This document shows, one piece after another, positions 61,701 through 64,000 of a DNA stretch of 64,000 nucleotides. How positions within the stretch are numbered: position 1 is the stretch's first letter; each line of letters begins with the position of its first letter. The translations under genes were made by a program, and so were the position numbers. Source of the stretch: a virus; IMG/VR virus record IMGVR_UViG_3300021962_000036, positions 1 through 64,000 of that record; one strand, 5' to 3'. Below the pieces are notes generated by a model that had not been told where the DNA came from, searched no databases, and worked only from the letters and a program-made list of their open reading frames with translations.

Positions 61701-64000
61701 ACAAGGTGTAATTTATCATGAAGCTTTCCACGGTGTATTCAGATTCTTAATGAGTTCTGAAGAAAGACAAAATCTTATCAATGCTGTTTCTGATAATAAA
61801 AAGCATGCTGGTAAGTTCACAGAAAGCGCTCTAAAGGAGTTTGCACGTCAACGCAACTATGTGTATAACAAAGAAGAAATGACGCGCTTACAGGCAGAAG
61901 AAATTCTAGCTGATGGATTCCAAAACTACATGTTAAAGAATACTAAACCAAAAGGTATTCTTGGTCAGTTTATGGCAATGCTTAAAAAGTTATTGGCAAT
62001 GTTTGCTTCTAAAGGAGCTTACATTGATAACGTGTATGGTAAAATCAAAAACGGTCAATATAGAAATGAGGTAATCTCTTCTGGTATACATGAAGGTCAA
62101 ATAGCTTATGAATTAATACCAGGACTTAAGCAGGTAGTATCAACCCCAGCAGGTGTTGGGCAAAGAACAAGTGTCTTGTCTAAAGCAGATCAAGATCAAC
62201 TTGTAAACATGCTTGCAGGATATGTAATTGAAGATGGTCAAAAAGAAGCATTCTCTACAAAATTTGATAGAATTGCTCAGTTAGTATTAGACTATGAATA
62301 TAACATGGATGTTTTGTTAAGAACAAACTCTGAGTTATTTAAGTCTAACCCTGGCCTTAAGGAAAAAGTAATCAAAACAATGGGACCTTTGTATGCTAAC
62401 TACAGATTTATGTTGGGAGCTAGAGCAAAAGGTGAAGCATTGTATGATTTAAATACAACAGATAATCCATCTTATGACAACAGGTTTAACAAAAACAATT
62501 CTGTTAAAGTATATGGTGAAGAAGAAGCACAGGATAATCACTTGGGTCAAGTGTCATATGAGATGCTTAAAAAACAAGTTAAAGAGCAAGTTGATAAAGT
62601 AAACTCTATTCTTGATGGTACTGAAAAGACTTCTGATAAAGATGTTGTTGAAAAAGAAATAGCTGGTGCAAATGAAAATACAATTGCAAATGATGATGCA
62701 GAAGACGAACAAGAAGTTTCAGAATCATCTGATTTTGATGCTTCATTCAATGAGATAAATGCATTAGAGTCTTTGCCAAGACAAATTAGAAAGTTCTTAG
62801 CAGTAGTAAGATATGACCAAGTTCACCCAACATTAGGAATTAAAGTTCCAAGAATGATTGCAGGTGAACAATTGTTTGGTTCACTTATTAAAGTATCTGC
62901 AGAGATGGACCCAAGAAATATTATTGAGCACATCAAGATTGTTGCAGAACAACAAATTGAAGATGGGTACTTTAATTCTGGAAATGACCTAATGGCTGTT
63001 TATGACAAGTTAAGTCGTTACACCAAAATGGATGAGTCAGGAACACCTCAATCTAATAAGCAATTATATAACATGATAGTTGATGTCTTACATAAGACTG
63101 AGATTGATTATGTAATGATTGATGTAAAAACATCACAAACTTTCTTGGAAGGGGATGAGGTTCTTACAGATACAAGAAACTTTACACTTGTTGATAAAGT
63201 ACATTCACAAGATGTAAATAATAAGAAAAGAAATTTAGTTACATCTGTTATTGAGATGTACAAAGAAAATAAAAATAATCCTGAGTACTTAGCTGCAGTA
63301 AATAAATTGTTGCAATTGTCACGTACAATTAAGACAAGCAGTTTTATTTTAAGTGATGTTACATCTCAAAATGCAAAATTAGAAAGTATTACTACTGAAC
63401 TACAAAAAGCATTTGAAGATGTAGGCATGAAGTTTCCTAAGTCTTTGATTAGAATGTCTGTTATGGCAATTGATCAAGTTGATAATAAAGCAACTTTAAA
63501 TATTACAGGAACTCCATTAACACATTATAATAATCACTCTAAATTTATTTCTGAGAAGAAGTATTTAGAAAAAGATTTCTTTACAGATGTGATTAATATA
63601 TTTGAAAAGATAAGTGTAAACAAAATCTCTTCAAATGACTTTGCAGTATTGCTTGATGAAAAGAATAGCAAAAGTGATACAGTTAATCGTTTTAACTCAA
63701 TCATTAAAAAAGCTGCAGAATATATTGTTAAGTATGATCCTAATGAATTACCAAGTACTGTGCGTAACGCAGAGGGTAAACCAATTTACAGATACGTAAG
63801 TTATACTCCTGCAACTATTATTGCTCAGTCTATACGTACAAAAGGTTTACTTGAAACTTTAAAAGAAGATCCTTTCTATGCAGATTTCTTAGAATCTTTC
63901 TATGCTGATAATGCAATGTTAGGTGACTTACTTAAAGGATTAGATACACAAAAAGCAAGAGAAATGAAATTGTTTATGGACAACTTCAAAGTATCATTGT
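58768..64000 (+). CDS. Giant virion protein with zincin domain, N-terminal 1744 aa, open at window end
   Basis: An uninterrupted frame runs from the ATG at 58768 to the window end; open frame extends back to 58723. HEAFHGVFRFL at about residue 984 gives HExxH, and EEILADGF near 1045 may give the third zinc ligand, so it contains a zincin-like protease domain. An acidic linker (DDAEDEQEVSESSDFD) lies near 1310-1330. Giant crAss-like proteins with a zincin and a DxDGD RNA polymerase core are known; no DxDGD is seen up to the edge, so the polymerase would lie further right if present. Confidence 0.75.
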   Translation, partial: MACQIQTDKYTSVVLNLIKLDPSVYSNFDNASKFILGSALTPEQKMMSLHNMAYIYKGLAGIDNKFYNAGNAEGIISAVVLMDDPSKYVSSVSEILGVKKPSALKVESISKAIDKLSSKKNITRQDLISSEGILTSVKNYFSVTVFPTNEEREQLLNEFSTAIKTAITEHDSPQAHKDFLIKQVDEAINSLRKSSSFIPLSDIANLADLNNVLITLTNGQMVEGVRQDEQFKIITSDGSLQTVEASQILTAKDARVADNSRSNAGEQVFQEHTLLSSFSIKAVDSADQFELEKKLANMKNPQAGIKIHAVKLSDVADRRVERIQEAAKQNPKYSSLENREHETFENATQIKALQSSSSKKIMTVSRPKASEQQFVLVGEIIGSGEKFYMYSSDNFVFVSSDNTTERVDFTNPEHMELVKSLAVKNTKEGNKSLSDTDIIAMSESNKLFQGFKASLSDKVASLSDNSLDVTSEFFNAYEASSKRTDINKKQLLKNEIEVDTTLSKPLTVVTMVDGVIANTEVVSVPFIYTKVKNDPYILKPFLAKGQLIQLENGATVSQEVYASDVLGINPSEIQGKIVKPEHGNQLNILLRFNNDGTIGYRSIAPVLQMSQQVEFAKFIVSLANILQTSANRTGDIRNFDRNSYGFKFYNKAKQGPNDDNRAPLRVNFATSKAGQLQIEIRPMDKQGPYGFIAETENKNQFNFPVNEAIITNLAKALLGKGNLVNQVKEAYPALKTLDLTNTKDLVTFYEQVNKLSNSETALPVLKQLSDSIEKAQKEFAEYLVNNIINKLAERTTMFPEFVEQLKKDFTFNGVYRPELLVADTDESGVLYPRIEYAQPAERKEYREDLANFKILQANSKKFTVVPKAATPQVTKSQEVLTPIVESEKIHKQEPLNTIEDDTTDIPDIEVFSLVGDENVIVETDEQRLAASEWLSQSLPQFEIDNGSLADIIDLTKLDGTVLGAFKDRVIYLNNALKGQGVIYHEAFHGVFRFLMSSEERQNLINAVSDNKKHAGKFTESALKEFARQRNYVYNKEEMTRLQAEEILADGFQNYMLKNTKPKGILGQFMAMLKKLLAMFASKGAYIDNVYGKIKNGQYRNEVISSGIHEGQIAYELIPGLKQVVSTPAGVGQRTSVLSKADQDQLVNMLAGYVIEDGQKEAFSTKFDRIAQLVLDYEYNMDVLLRTNSELFKSNPGLKEKVIKTMGPLYANYRFMLGARAKGEALYDLNTTDNPSYDNRFNKNNSVKVYGEEEAQDNHLGQVSYEMLKKQVKEQVDKVNSILDGTEKTSDKDVVEKEIAGANENTIANDDAEDEQEVSESSDFDASFNEINALESLPRQIRKFLAVVRYDQVHPTLGIKVPRMIAGEQLFGSLIKVSAEMDPRNIIEHIKIVAEQQIEDGYFNSGNDLMAVYDKLSRYTKMDESGTPQSNKQLYNMIVDVLHKTEIDYVMIDVKTSQTFLEGDEVLTDTRNFTLVDKVHSQDVNNKKRNLVTSVIEMYKENKNNPEYLAAVNKLLQLSRTIKTSSFILSDVTSQNAKLESITTELQKAFEDVGMKFPKSLIRMSVMAIDQVDNKATLNITGTPLTHYNNHSKFISEKKYLEKDFFTDVINIFEKISVNKISSNDFAVLLDEKNSKSDTVNRFNSIIKKAAEYIVKYDPNELPSTVRNAEGKPIYRYVSYTPATIIAQSIRTKGLLETLKEDPFYADFLESFYADNAMLGDLLKGLDTQKAREMKLFMDNFKVSL

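Noticed and set aside
58768-64000. Search for the RNA polymerase DxDGD motif
   Set aside because: Not seen in the visible part, so no polymerase call is made for this window.
1-64000. CRISPR arrays, insertion sequences, integrase, reverse transcriptase or diversity-generating repeats
   Set aside because: No regularly spaced repeats, transposase or RT motifs, or template/variable repeat pairs were recognised by eye.

Overview
The window looks like part of the genome of a large, AT-rich, crAss-like podovirus that infects a Bacteroidetes host. Three things point there. First, the plus strand carries the crAss-like order: HU/IHF-like protein, PD-(D/E)XK nuclease, large terminase, portal, scaffold-like protein, major capsid protein, ring/tail proteins, a giant tail (muzzle-type) protein, then a series of giant cargo-type proteins. 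Second, promoter-like sites have the Bacteroidetes TTTG / TAnnTTTG form, and start codons sit in A-rich leaders with little Shine-Dalgarno sequence. Third, there are no integrase, plasmid or rRNA genes. TAG is used as a genuine stop (for example at 30921-30923), so no stop recoding is needed.

Layout. 1-11.9 kb is an almost all minus-strand arm of small genes: a tRNA-like gene with a long insert, Zn-ribbon and Tudor-like small proteins, a calcineurin-like phosphoesterase, a MoxR/CobS-type AAA+ ATPase with its VWA partner, a winged-helix protein, a membrane-anchored glucosaminidase with nearby lipoproteins and tiny membrane proteins (a possible lysis group), an HNH protein, and a tandem pair of paralogues each with its own terminator. 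11.9-14 kb is a switch zone with a G-rich intergenic region, an isolated plus-strand gene, a convergent terminator and a small minus-strand operon that includes an acyl-CoA thioesterase. From 13.9 kb everything is on the plus strand: a tRNA-Thr(UGU), a GroES-like gene, an initiator-like tRNA-Met and a second tRNA-like fold (14.2-15.5 kb); packaging and head genes (15.5-30 kb); Cys-rich surface proteins with FN3-like and thrombospondin type-1-like modules (30-35.2 kb); a phosphoesterase, ring/tail proteins, a small HExxH protein and a 1871-residue tail protein with a VWA domain (35.3-45 kb); and five giant or large proteins likely packaged in the virion (45-64 kb). The last of these has a zincin HExxH motif and runs off the window end.

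How the parts fit. The right arm would build the head, tail and ejected cargo, and probably leads into a virion RNA polymerase beyond the window. The left arm holds early and host-takeover or lysis functions. Many genes overlap as TAATG or ATGA, suggesting translational coupling. Functions named from motif recognition are marked as such; many small genes have no recognisable function. No database search was run.
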